From NCBI GenBank assembly GCA_003139955.1, contig PLHK01000126.1:3099-51378 (forward strand): a stretch of 48,280 nucleotides of DNA, given 5' to 3'. Made by a program: the position numbers and the translations under genes. Shown here piece by piece: positions 24,582 to 33,282 of this stretch. A model generated the notes under the pieces. The model did not search any database, was not told the DNA's origin, and saw only the letters and a program-made list of their open reading frames with translations. The stretch comes from Limisphaerales bacterium (lineage in GTDB: Bacteria > Verrucomicrobiota > Verrucomicrobiia > Limisphaerales > UBA11358). The first letter of the stretch is position 1. The number at the start of each line of letters is the position of its first letter.

Positions 24582-25763
24582 ATGACAAACATGAACGATT
24601 TAATTCATTCCGCAAGCCCGGCAACGCGGCCAATCATACCGCAGCGGCTTGAATGGCAAAGGGCGTTTGATCTTTGCGTCCAGAAAACTCGGCCAAACAT
24701 CAAGACGCTTGCGGATCAACCCAAAAGTTGGGCCAAGGCCGTGGACGGTCGCTACGAAGATTTTAGCGAAGGCTTTTTTGAGATCGGCAACTGGACGAGT
24801 TCATTTTTCACCGGCATGGCTTTGCTCGCGTGGCAAGAAATGAAAGATAAATATTTTCTCGAACAAACTCTTCGCCTCGCGCCCGTTTACCGGGAAAAAG
24901 TGTTCACCCGCTTTCTGGACACGCATCACGATCTGGGGTTTCTCTACTCGCTCTATTCCGTCGCGCTTTACAAACTGACCGGAGAAAAAACCCACCGCGA
25001 AACCGGCCTGCGGGCGGCGGAACTCTTGTATCAGCGTTTCAACCAGGCTGGCGGCTTCATCCGCGCGTGGGGTCACATGAACACCGACGAGCAGGAAAAC
25101 ATGGCCATCATTGACTGCATGATGAACCTGCCCCTGCTCTACTGGGCGTCGCTGGAATCCGGCGACCGCAAGTATCATGACGCGGCCGTGCGCCAAGCCG
25201 ACACGACGCTCAAATGTTTTATCCGCGAGGACGGCTCGGTGTTTCACGCTTATCGCTTCGATCTGAAAACCGGCCAGCCATTGCGCGGAGATAATTATTG
25301 CGGCTACGGCGTGGATTCTTTCTGGGCGCGCGGGACGACGTGGGCGATTTATGGATTTGCGATGAGCCATCGCTACACGGGCGACAAAAAATATCTGGAA
25401 GCTTCGCTGCGGCTGGCGCGGAAATTCATCGCGCAACTTGACGCCGAAATCGTGCCGTTCTGGGATTTCAGATTACCCGCCGACGCCAAGCCCGTCCGCG
25501 ACGCTTCGGCGGCGGCGGTGGCAGTCTGCGGTTTTCAAGAATTGGAAAAACTCGGTGCCGCCGACGCGGTGATTTTAAAAGCCAAAGAAAGCTTGCTAAA
25601 CCGCATTTGCCGCGACGATTATTTGAACTTCGACAACCACTCCCGCGGCGTGCTGCGGAGCGCCATCGGCATCGGCGATACGGTTGGCTATTCCAGTTGG
25701 GGCGATTATTACCTGATGGAAGCCGTGGCGCGGGAATTGTTTCAGACCGAAACTTGGTGGTGA
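24582..25763 (+). CDS. Unsaturated glucuronyl hydrolase, GH88
   Basis: A 393-residue GH88 enzyme. It hydrates and releases the 4,5-unsaturated uronic acid at the non-reducing end of oligosaccharides made by polysaccharide lyases. The (alpha/alpha)6 barrel shows GNWTSSFFTGMALLAWQE, HHDLGFLY with Asp117, and NMAIIDCMMNLPLLYWAS with Asp178. These correspond to the two catalytic Asp residues (88 and 149) of the Bacillus enzyme. YGVDSFWARGTTWAIYGFA and GDTVGYSSWGDYYLMEA are also typical. There is no signal peptide, so it acts in the cytoplasm. It is divergent from lacI, and 60 bp before GH3, probably the same transcript. GH105 is the alternative, but GH88 fits better. Confidence 0.9.
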   Translation: MTNMNDLIHSASPATRPIIPQRLEWQRAFDLCVQKTRPNIKTLADQPKSWAKAVDGRYEDFSEGFFEIGNWTSSFFTGMALLAWQEMKDKYFLEQTLRLAPVYREKVFTRFLDTHHDLGFLYSLYSVALYKLTGEKTHRETGLRAAELLYQRFNQAGGFIRAWGHMNTDEQENMAIIDCMMNLPLLYWASLESGDRKYHDAAVRQADTTLKCFIREDGSVFHAYRFDLKTGQPLRGDNYCGYGVDSFWARGTTWAIYGFAMSHRYTGDKKYLEASLRLARKFIAQLDAEIVPFWDFRLPADAKPVRDASAAAVAVCGFQELEKLGAADAVILKAKESLLNRICRDDYLNFDNHSRGVLRSAIGIGDTVGYSSWGDYYLMEAVARELFQTETWW

Positions 25764-25823
25764 TCGGACGCGAAAAAAATGCGGACGTGATGATGTCCGG
25801 GAAAAATTCATCGAACAAATCAA

Positions 25824-28508
25824 ATGAACAAATATAAATTAGTAGGCGTATTGGCAGTTATCCTTGGATTGCTCGCGAATGCCGGCAACGGAATGGCTCA
25901 GCAACAATCTTTACCCTTCCAAAATCCCAACCTGCCGATTGCGCAACGCGTGGACGACCTGGTCTCGCGTATGACGCTCCAGGAAAAAGTTTCGCAGATG
26001 ATGAGCGGTGCGCCGGCCATTCCGCGCCTTGGCGTGCCGGCTTACGAGTGGTGGAGCGAAGGATTGCACGGCCTTTGGAACACGCCGGCGACGGTTTTCC
26101 CGGAGCCGATCGGGCTAGCCGCCACGTTCGACCTGTCGCTGGAAAAACAGTTTGCGGACGCCGTTTCCGATGAAGGCCGCGGCTGGTATAATCTGGCCAA
26201 CACCGGCGTGATCGATCATTTCCACGCGCACGGACTGACCTACTTTGCCCCGAACATAAATATTTTTCGCGACCCGCGCTGGGGACGCGGCCAGGAAACT
26301 TACGGCGAAGATCCGTTTCTCACCGCGAATTTCGGCGTCGTCTATGTTCGGGAAATGCTCGGAACCGATCCGAAATACATCAAGCTTATCGCCACGCCCA
26401 AACATTTTGCCGTGCACAGCGGGCCGGAAAATGAGCGGCATCATTTTGATGCCAGACCCTCGCTTTATGACCTGAACGACACTTACCTGCCGGCCTTTGA
26501 AGCCTGTGTCCGCGATGGCCATGCCCAATCCGTGATGAGCGCTTACAGCGCGCTTTATGGCATACCGGACAGCGTCAGCCCGCTGTTGATTCAGGAAAAA
26601 TTGCGCAAGGAATGGGGCTTCGGCGGCTACGTCATTTCCGATTACGGCGCAGTCTTTGACATCTATCAAGGCGGATCGGGCAATGGACACTATTACGCAC
26701 ATTCCATGGCCGAAGCTGCCGCTGATGCCGTCAAGAATGGCTGCGACCTGACTTTTTATCACGAATACGACGCGCTGCCGGAGGCGGTCAAGGAAGGCCT
26801 GATCACCGAAGCGCAGATTGACGTTTCCGTGAAACGCCTTTTCACCGCGCGGATGAAACTGGGAATGTTTGATCCGCCCGCGATGGTGCCGTTCTCCAAG
26901 ATTTCGCCCAGCGTGATTGACAGCCCGGCGCATCGGCAGATCGCCTTGCAAGCGGCGCGGGAATCGATCGTGCTGCTCAAGAATGAAAATCAACTTCTGC
27001 CCTTGAATTATCCCAACCAAAATTGGGCTGGATTACCGGGCAAAATGATCAGCTCACTTGCCATCATCGGACCCAATGCCGATAACAATGACACGCAAGG
27101 CGGCAATTATCCGGGCCGTTCATCCAAATCCGTCAGCCTGCTCGAAGCCCTTGAAAGCCGCGCCGCCGCCGCCGGCGTCCGCCTCGAATATGTCAAGGGC
27201 TGCGATCTCACCTCTGGCGAACAGGATGCCGCCACAACCATTCCCGGCAGTGCCCTCAACAGCGGCGGCCAACCCGGTTTGAAAGGCGAATACTTCACCA
27301 ACACAGAACTGGCTGGCGCGGCCGTCAGCACCAATCAGGATGCGACCGTGGATTTCAACTGGACGGATACTCCGCCCGCAGGATTGCCCCACGATTATTA
27401 TAGCGTCCGCTGGACCGGCACGCTAACCGCGCCGGTGGATGGAAATTATATTCTCGCCGTACGCGGCGACGACGGTTTCCGGCTCTTTGTCAACGACCAG
27501 AAAGTCATTGATGATTGGACACCTCATCCGGCAGATGTGAAATATTGCGCCGTCACACTGAAGGCCGGGCAGCCAGTTCCGATCCGGCTGGAATATTTTC
27601 AGGCGACCGGTGACGCCGAAGTTTCCCTGCTCTGGAGATTGCCGACACACGAGCCGTTTGCCGATGCTGTCGCTGCCGCCAAACGCGCCGACGCGGTGAT
27701 TTTCGTCGGTGGCATTTCTTCGCAGATCGAAGGCGAGGAAGGCACTCCCGGCGGCGGTGACCGGCAGACGCTGGATTTGCCCCCGATACAGGATCAACTG
27801 TTGAAAGCCCTAGCCGCCACCGGCAAACCGGTGATCTTCGTGCTCATGAGCGGCAGCGCCATGTCCATCAACTGGGCGCAGGAAAATGTTCCGGCCATCA
27901 TCGAGGCTTGGTATTCCGGCGAAGAAGGCGGCACGGCCATCGCCAATGTTCTCTTCGGTGATTACAACCCGGCTGGCCGCCTGCCCGTCACCTTCTACAA
28001 AGGTCTGGATCAACTTCCCGACTTCCATGATTACTCCATGACGAACCGCACCTACCGTTATTTTTCCGGCGAGCCATTGTATCCCTTCGGCTACGGCTTG
28101 AGCTATACCAAGTTCGCCTACAGCAATCTCAAAGCTCCGGCCACCGTCAAGCCGGGCGAACCGGTGACGGTCAAAGTAAAAATTGAAAACATCGGCGAGC
28201 GCGCCGGCGACGAGGTGGTTCAACTTTATCTGCGGCCTGCGCCCAACGAAACGGTTCGGCAAATCAGCCCCGGTCAACCGATGCCGCGCCTCGTGCTGGC
28301 GGGATTCCAACGCACAAACCTCGCCGCCCATGCCAGCAAGACGGTGAAGTTCACGCTCAAGCCCGAGCAATTGCTGCTGGTGAATGCCCAGGGCGAGCGC
28401 ACGTTGCAGCCCGGCGACTGGCAGATTTTTGTCGGCGGCGGCCAGCCAAATTTGTCCGGTGAGCCTTATGCCGGCAACGGACTGTCGAGCGAAATCAAAG
28501 TCCGCTGA
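25824..28508 (+). CDS. GH3 beta-glycosidase with inserted PA14 domain, secreted
   Basis: An 894-residue enzyme with a signal peptide (MNKYKLVGVLAVILGLLANA). The GH3 N-terminal barrel begins RVDDLVSRMTLQEKVSQMM. LRKEWGFGGYVISDYGAV holds the nucleophile, Asp273. The GH3 C-domain starts near residue 375 and is interrupted by a PA14 lectin-like domain (~485-610: GLKGEYFTNTELAGA, YILAVRGDDGFRLFVNDQKV). It resumes with ADAVIFVGGISSQIEGEEG, then PVTFYKGLDQLPDF and a fibronectin III-like end (RAGDEVVQLYLRPA). This architecture is common in beta-glucosidases and beta-xylosidases. Specificity could be xylosidase or glucosidase. Its 3' end converges with the esterase gene after 20 bp. Confidence 0.92.
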   Translation: MNKYKLVGVLAVILGLLANAGNGMAQQQSLPFQNPNLPIAQRVDDLVSRMTLQEKVSQMMSGAPAIPRLGVPAYEWWSEGLHGLWNTPATVFPEPIGLAATFDLSLEKQFADAVSDEGRGWYNLANTGVIDHFHAHGLTYFAPNINIFRDPRWGRGQETYGEDPFLTANFGVVYVREMLGTDPKYIKLIATPKHFAVHSGPENERHHFDARPSLYDLNDTYLPAFEACVRDGHAQSVMSAYSALYGIPDSVSPLLIQEKLRKEWGFGGYVISDYGAVFDIYQGGSGNGHYYAHSMAEAAADAVKNGCDLTFYHEYDALPEAVKEGLITEAQIDVSVKRLFTARMKLGMFDPPAMVPFSKISPSVIDSPAHRQIALQAARESIVLLKNENQLLPLNYPNQNWAGLPGKMISSLAIIGPNADNNDTQGGNYPGRSSKSVSLLEALESRAAAAGVRLEYVKGCDLTSGEQDAATTIPGSALNSGGQPGLKGEYFTNTELAGAAVSTNQDATVDFNWTDTPPAGLPHDYYSVRWTGTLTAPVDGNYILAVRGDDGFRLFVNDQKVIDDWTPHPADVKYCAVTLKAGQPVPIRLEYFQATGDAEVSLLWRLPTHEPFADAVAAAKRADAVIFVGGISSQIEGEEGTPGGGDRQTLDLPPIQDQLLKALAATGKPVIFVLMSGSAMSINWAQENVPAIIEAWYSGEEGGTAIANVLFGDYNPAGRLPVTFYKGLDQLPDFHDYSMTNRTYRYFSGEPLYPFGYGLSYTKFAYSNLKAPATVKPGEPVTVKVKIENIGERAGDEVVQLYLRPAPNETVRQISPGQPMPRLVLAGFQRTNLAAHASKTVKFTLKPEQLLLVNAQGERTLQPGDWQIFVGGGQPNLSGEPYAGNGLSSEIKVR

Positions 28509-28528
28509 CGCACGCGATTTGTTTTCAA

Positions 28529-29947
28529 TCAGGGCTGCTCGTCATCCGTCCGAAACGGCGAGGCGGGCAGCCCTTCTTCATTGAACAAATTTACGTCCGG
28601 CGCTTTGGCCCAGCCGTAACGCACGGCGGCAGGCAATTTAATTTCGTCGCTCCAGACCACGACGGTTTTGCCTTTGATCTCCGCTTTGGCCGGAACAAAT
28701 TTTTTGTCCGCGCTGGCGATGGTGAATCCTCTAAGTTCGCCGCCGTTGGCCACCAGTCCGCCATCGGTGTGCGTGAACGAAATCACCGCCCGGTCGCCCT
28801 CGATTTTCATTTTTTTGAACAGCGGGCCGGAATATTCGATTTTTTCGCCGTAAGCCAGCGCACGCGCCGCCAGTGCAAGCCGTTCGCCGACCGGAGCTTT
28901 TTGCGCCGGATGCATGTCATTCGCGTCGCCGATGTCCGCCGTGCCGATCATCGCCGTGTTCTTGGTTTTTTTCAGCGTCAGCAATTGCGCCTCGCGGATC
29001 TCCGGCGTCCAATACTTGCTCGGCGCGATCTGGACAAACAAAAACGGAAAATCACCCAGTCCCCAGCCCTGCCGCCAGTCGTCTATGAGCAACGGAAACA
29101 GCTCGCGATATTGCCGGCCACGGTCGCAGTTCGACTCGCCCTGATACCAGATGACGCCCTTGATCGGGAACGCTTGCAGCGGCGCGATCATGGCGTTGTA
29201 AAGCACCGCCAAGCTAGCTGCATTGTAGGGAGGATTCCATAGAATCTGCGGGCGAAAATCGTTCATCGTCTTGAGCGCCGACGCGCTCGTCCAAGACTCG
29301 GCCGGCGTGCCGCCCCAGGCGGAAAATAAAATTCCCACCGGCACTTTTTCGGCCTGATGCAGGGCGCGCGCAAAAAAGAAACCGACGGCGGAAAAATCCG
29401 GCGCGGTCTGCGGCGAACAAACAACCCAGTTGCCGCCGGCATCGGTGGTGGGCGTGGCCGAAAGATGTTCCGGCACATAAAATTCGTGGATGTCGGGAAA
29501 ATTTGCCGTCGCCGCCGCTTCCCGCCAGCCGATAATCTCCGGCTGAGGTGGACGTGGGCCAAGCTGGCGTTCCATGTTCGACTGGCCGCTCGCCACCCAA
29601 ACATCGCCCACAAGCAAATTGGTGAAGGTGCAGGTTGTGTCGCCCTGAATGGTCAAGGTTTGCGGTGTGGCATCGGCTTGCATCGGCTCAAGCCAGACTT
29701 TCCAAAGACCGTTGGTCGCGATGGTCGTCGCGGTTTGCCCGGCGAAGGTCACGGTGATTTTCTCGCCGCTGGTGGCCGTTCCCCAAACCGGCACCCGCAC
29801 GCCGCGCTGCAACACGCAGTTGTCGGCGAACAAACTGTTGGGCTTGACCTCGGCGTGGGCGGCAAAGGTCAGTAGCAATAATGAAAACAAAAGCCCCGAC
29901 CGGATATGGAATGGTGCGATTCGTAATTTTTTTGATTTCACAGTCAT
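28529..29947 (-). CDS. SGNH-type sialate O-acetylesterase family protein, secreted
   Basis: A 472-residue protein with a signal peptide (SGLLFSLLLLTFAAHAEVKP). It matches the SASA/CE20-like family: DVWVASGQSNMERQLG with the catalytic Ser near residue 123, GVIWYQGESNCDRGRQYREL, and the Asp-His pair in DANDMHPAQK. A split N-terminal jelly-roll (VPVWGTATSGEKITVTFAGQ) is usual. In plant-polysaccharide loci these enzymes remove acetyl groups from xylose or other sugars; sialic acid activity is not implied. The listed upstream TTG (29953) would overlap GH78, but the ATG at 29947, 2 bp behind the GH78 stop, is more likely. It is the last gene of the 11-gene operon. Confidence 0.88.
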   Translation of the reverse strand: MTVKSKKLRIAPFHIRSGLLFSLLLLTFAAHAEVKPNSLFADNCVLQRGVRVPVWGTATSGEKITVTFAGQTATTIATNGLWKVWLEPMQADATPQTLTIQGDTTCTFTNLLVGDVWVASGQSNMERQLGPRPPQPEIIGWREAAATANFPDIHEFYVPEHLSATPTTDAGGNWVVCSPQTAPDFSAVGFFFARALHQAEKVPVGILFSAWGGTPAESWTSASALKTMNDFRPQILWNPPYNAASLAVLYNAMIAPLQAFPIKGVIWYQGESNCDRGRQYRELFPLLIDDWRQGWGLGDFPFLFVQIAPSKYWTPEIREAQLLTLKKTKNTAMIGTADIGDANDMHPAQKAPVGERLALAARALAYGEKIEYSGPLFKKMKIEGDRAVISFTHTDGGLVANGGELRGFTIASADKKFVPAKAEIKGKTVVVWSDEIKLPAAVRYGWAKAPDVNLFNEEGLPASPFRTDDEQP

Positions 29948-29949
29948 GG

Positions 29950-32900
29950 TCAAAAGATTATTGAGTCGGCTGGCTGCCCGGACAGGTCGGCGATGAACTT
30001 GTAGTTTCCAGAGCCGACAGCATAGACGGCCACGCCATTTTCGATTCGCAGAAATTTCACACCTTTGGCTTGCGCGGCGGGTTTTCCGGATTCCTTGACG
30101 GAGTTTTTGTCTGTAGTCGGAATATAAACCGTCGCAGTCGTGTTCGCAGGAATCGTGGCATTGAGCGTGAATTGTCCGCCTTCAATTTTCCAGTTGCTGA
30201 CAATTTTTCCATGCGCGGAATCATAGCTGCCGCGCGCCCAAGTCAGGCCGGTAGCCAGATCGGGCTGCGGCGCGAGGATGAATTTTTTGAAACCCGGCCC
30301 GGCGGGATCGGGGCGGATGCCGAGGACGGATTGATGAAGCCATAATCCAATCGCACCGCCGCACGACGGCATCTGCGCGTCAGCGCCTTCCCAGTTTTCG
30401 CCGAAAACGCCGTCATGCATCAACGTTTTCCAGCCTGGGTAATCCTGCTGGTTGACCATTTTATTGGCGAGCACCGTTTCCCGGTTGTCGGTCAGGAAAT
30501 GCATCAGCCAGGGCAATCCGACAAAGCCGGTGCCTTGGTGATCTTGGTGCGCATGAATCGAGTCAAGGAGACGTTGATAAGTCAGCGCGCGTTGCGCCGG
30601 TGGCACGACATCCAGTTCCAGCGGCAGCAATTGGGTAGTCTCGCAGTCCGGCTGGTTGTTATACAGGCCGGTGGCGGGATTAAGGTATTTTTGGTTGAAG
30701 CGATTCTTCACCTCCTCGGCGACAGCAGCATATTTGGCCGCGTCGTCCGGTTTGCCAAGTATGGCCGCCGTCTGGCTGACGATGCTGGCGTAATACGCCC
30801 ACGCCGGCATATCCATGAGCGGAGCGGGCACGACCAGCCGATTGCCATACGGATTCTGCCAGTCGCCGGCGCCCAGCCAGCTCAAGATGCCTTCCTTGGC
30901 TTCAGGCGAATTGGTGTCCCCCGTGTTCAGATAGGGATAATCATCCCAATTGCGCACCGAGCCGCTGGCGACAAATTCTCCAAGAAAATCAACATAACGG
31001 CGCATGGCGTCGTAGCTCTCGGCGAGCATCCGGCGGTCGCCGTAGAATTCATAATGCTGCCACGGTACCAGCACAATCACGCCGTCCCACCACGGCGAGT
31101 TCCAGCCGTATTCCTGACGGCCCACGAGCGGCACGACTGAACCGAGGTAGCCGGATTCATCCTGGCCGTCGCCGAAGTCGTGCCACCATTTCCGATAAAT
31201 GCCCGACACGTCGGTCAGATACGCCGCCGTCTCCAACATATTCTGCGCGTCCTGCGTCCAGCCTTGTTTTTCGCGCATCGGATCCATCGGCTGGTCGCCG
31301 TCGTAATTCAGGTGCGTGCGCAGGTCAACGTCATAAAGCTTGTTCAACCACGGACTGGAAGTCTCAAAGGTGCTGGTCCGTTTCAAGTCGGCGTGAACCA
31401 ACAAAATTCTTACGTCATTCGTCGAAAGTGGCTCGGTCAATCCCTGCACCTCGACATCCAGTGGACCGGAGAGATACATGAAACGCGGCTGCAAGACAGC
31501 CGGGCCGTTGGTCGCCAGCACAAAGATCATTTGCGGCGTGTCATAACTCGGCGCGTGGCCGAGAATCCGGATTTGCTGGCCGGCGTGGCCGTTGACTTTA
31601 ACTTGCGGCCAGCCGACGCTCAAGTTTTTGAAATAGGCATGGTTGCCCTGCACCCGTTCCGGCGTGAGTTCGCCAACCACGCGGATGGGCGGACCCATGG
31701 GCGCAACGAGCTGGCCGCCCAGCGAAGTCGTGATCGCGACGGAACGCCAGTCGGAATCATCATAGCCGGGAAGATCCCAACCCGGCTTCGCCACGGTGCG
31801 GTTTTCGATATACAAATTGAAGATGTCGTTATAAACAATTTCGCTGCGCGACCATTTCCAGGATTCATCCGAGTTGATGGTCTGGTGCGTGCCATCGGCA
31901 AACTCGATTTCGGTTTGGATCAACACACGCGGCGGCCCGTTGCCGCCATGCCGTTCGCCAAAGCCACGTCCGGGCGGACTGTGAAATCCGTTGCCCAGCG
32001 TTGCGCCGATGACGTTCTCGCCGTTGGTCAACAGCGCAGTGACATCGCGCGTCATATAAACCGTCCGCTTCGTATAATCGGTGAACGGCGGTCCCAGCAC
32101 ATCGTCCGACACCGGTCGGCCGTTAATCGTAACATCGGCCATTCCAAGCGCGGCCACATAAAGCGTCGCGCGTTTGACCGGCTGCGAAATTGTAAATGAT
32201 TTGCGCAGCAGCGGTGCGGTCGGCACCGGACACGCATCCGGCGGCTCCTGGTTGCCTTCGCCGAACGATGGCATACCGTCCACCAACTCCACCGCGTGAC
32301 CGTAATTCCATTGGGTGCCGAGCTCACGCGTGGGCCGCATCAACGCGACATTTGTTCCGCCGGACATGACTTCCATCTGCCGCACTACGGCATGGGTTGG
32401 CGTGTCGCTCGGCCCGTCATGATAAGGGCGTAACATTGGGTTGCCGGTCGCCGACGGATCAACGACCCAAAGCCGGATGCGACGCGCCTTGACGCCGTGC
32501 AACACAAATTCCCGCACCGCGAAACCCTGCGGGCCGAGCGCGACCGGCGGTTGATCGGCGGCACTCATGTCCACGAGCACTTGCGGGTTGGAAAACTGAA
32601 TGTCGTCCGCGCCCAAAATCTTGAACCGCTTCGGCTCGGAATTCGGATCGGCAAAATAAAGTTTGATCGAGTCAATCGGCAGCGACGCGCCCAAATCCAC
32701 GTCCGCCCAGCCGCCGGGCGAAACGACCAGTCCGCGCGGCTGGAGGCTGGGCTGCATATACCAGCGCGACGGCGTGATCCATTTCGCCGTCCAATCTTCC
32801 GGCTGCAACAAGCCCATCGTCCACGAAGCCGCCAGACTCCAATTGGAAACTTTGTCGTTCTGATCCCACACGCGCACCTTCCAGAAACAACGTTCGCGCG

Positions 32901-33282
32901 AAACCAACGGCGCACCGGCATAAGGCACATAAAGATTTTCATCGGAAACCACCTTGCCGCTGTCCCAGAGATCACCTTTATTTTTTGCGAGCAGCTCTGG
33001 CGTCGAGGCGACGAGAATTTGATAAGCCGTCTGACGCACGCCGCGTTCGGTGGAAGCCCAAGACTGGCTGACGGTCGGAACATATATATCATATTGAAGG
33101 AAATTTGGCTCCCCCGGAATAATTTCCCAACTCAATTGCGGCTGAACCGCGTCAATCCCGATTGGCTCGGAAAGATACTCGCAGCGCAATTTAGTCGCCG
33201 AGGCTGCCGGCAAGCTGGTCACGACGGCCAAAAGCGCGGCGGCGAGGAGAATTTTTTTAAGTGTTTGAATGTTTGTGCTCAT
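29950..33282 (-). CDS. Alpha-L-rhamnosidase, GH78, with inserted discoidin-like domain
   Basis: A 1110-residue secreted GH78 (signal LLAAALLAVVTSLPAASA). The N-terminal beta-sandwich has LRCEYLSEPIGIDAVQPQLS and RQTAYQILVAS. Between ~180 and ~350 there is an extra segment (GGWADVDLGASLPIDSIKLY, RIRLWVVDP) that looks like an F5/8 type C (discoidin) sugar-binding domain. This insertion largely explains the greater length compared with the 922-residue paralogue. The catalytic domain signature is PMDPMREKQGWTQDAQ, with the first Asp near residue 667. NGRPVSDDVLGPPFTDYTKR and the C-terminal GSGNYKF match the first GH78. It starts with a 4-nt overlap on GH39. Confidence 0.92.
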   Translation of the reverse strand: MSTNIQTLKKILLAAALLAVVTSLPAASATKLRCEYLSEPIGIDAVQPQLSWEIIPGEPNFLQYDIYVPTVSQSWASTERGVRQTAYQILVASTPELLAKNKGDLWDSGKVVSDENLYVPYAGAPLVSRERCFWKVRVWDQNDKVSNWSLAASWTMGLLQPEDWTAKWITPSRWYMQPSLQPRGLVVSPGGWADVDLGASLPIDSIKLYFADPNSEPKRFKILGADDIQFSNPQVLVDMSAADQPPVALGPQGFAVREFVLHGVKARRIRLWVVDPSATGNPMLRPYHDGPSDTPTHAVVRQMEVMSGGTNVALMRPTRELGTQWNYGHAVELVDGMPSFGEGNQEPPDACPVPTAPLLRKSFTISQPVKRATLYVAALGMADVTINGRPVSDDVLGPPFTDYTKRTVYMTRDVTALLTNGENVIGATLGNGFHSPPGRGFGERHGGNGPPRVLIQTEIEFADGTHQTINSDESWKWSRSEIVYNDIFNLYIENRTVAKPGWDLPGYDDSDWRSVAITTSLGGQLVAPMGPPIRVVGELTPERVQGNHAYFKNLSVGWPQVKVNGHAGQQIRILGHAPSYDTPQMIFVLATNGPAVLQPRFMYLSGPLDVEVQGLTEPLSTNDVRILLVHADLKRTSTFETSSPWLNKLYDVDLRTHLNYDGDQPMDPMREKQGWTQDAQNMLETAAYLTDVSGIYRKWWHDFGDGQDESGYLGSVVPLVGRQEYGWNSPWWDGVIVLVPWQHYEFYGDRRMLAESYDAMRRYVDFLGEFVASGSVRNWDDYPYLNTGDTNSPEAKEGILSWLGAGDWQNPYGNRLVVPAPLMDMPAWAYYASIVSQTAAILGKPDDAAKYAAVAEEVKNRFNQKYLNPATGLYNNQPDCETTQLLPLELDVVPPAQRALTYQRLLDSIHAHQDHQGTGFVGLPWLMHFLTDNRETVLANKMVNQQDYPGWKTLMHDGVFGENWEGADAQMPSCGGAIGLWLHQSVLGIRPDPAGPGFKKFILAPQPDLATGLTWARGSYDSAHGKIVSNWKIEGGQFTLNATIPANTTATVYIPTTDKNSVKESGKPAAQAKGVKFLRIENGVAVYAVGSGNYKFIADLSGQPADSIIF

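Noticed and set aside
25764-25823. Hairpin CGGAC...GTCCG between GH88 and GH3 as a terminator
   Set aside because: The stem is only 5 bp with an 8-nt loop and no T-run; GH88 and GH3 are more likely cotranscribed.
28529-29947. True sialate metabolism gene
   Set aside because: The family name is historical. No sialidase or sialic acid catabolic gene is nearby, and the context is plant- or algal-type polysaccharide breakdown.
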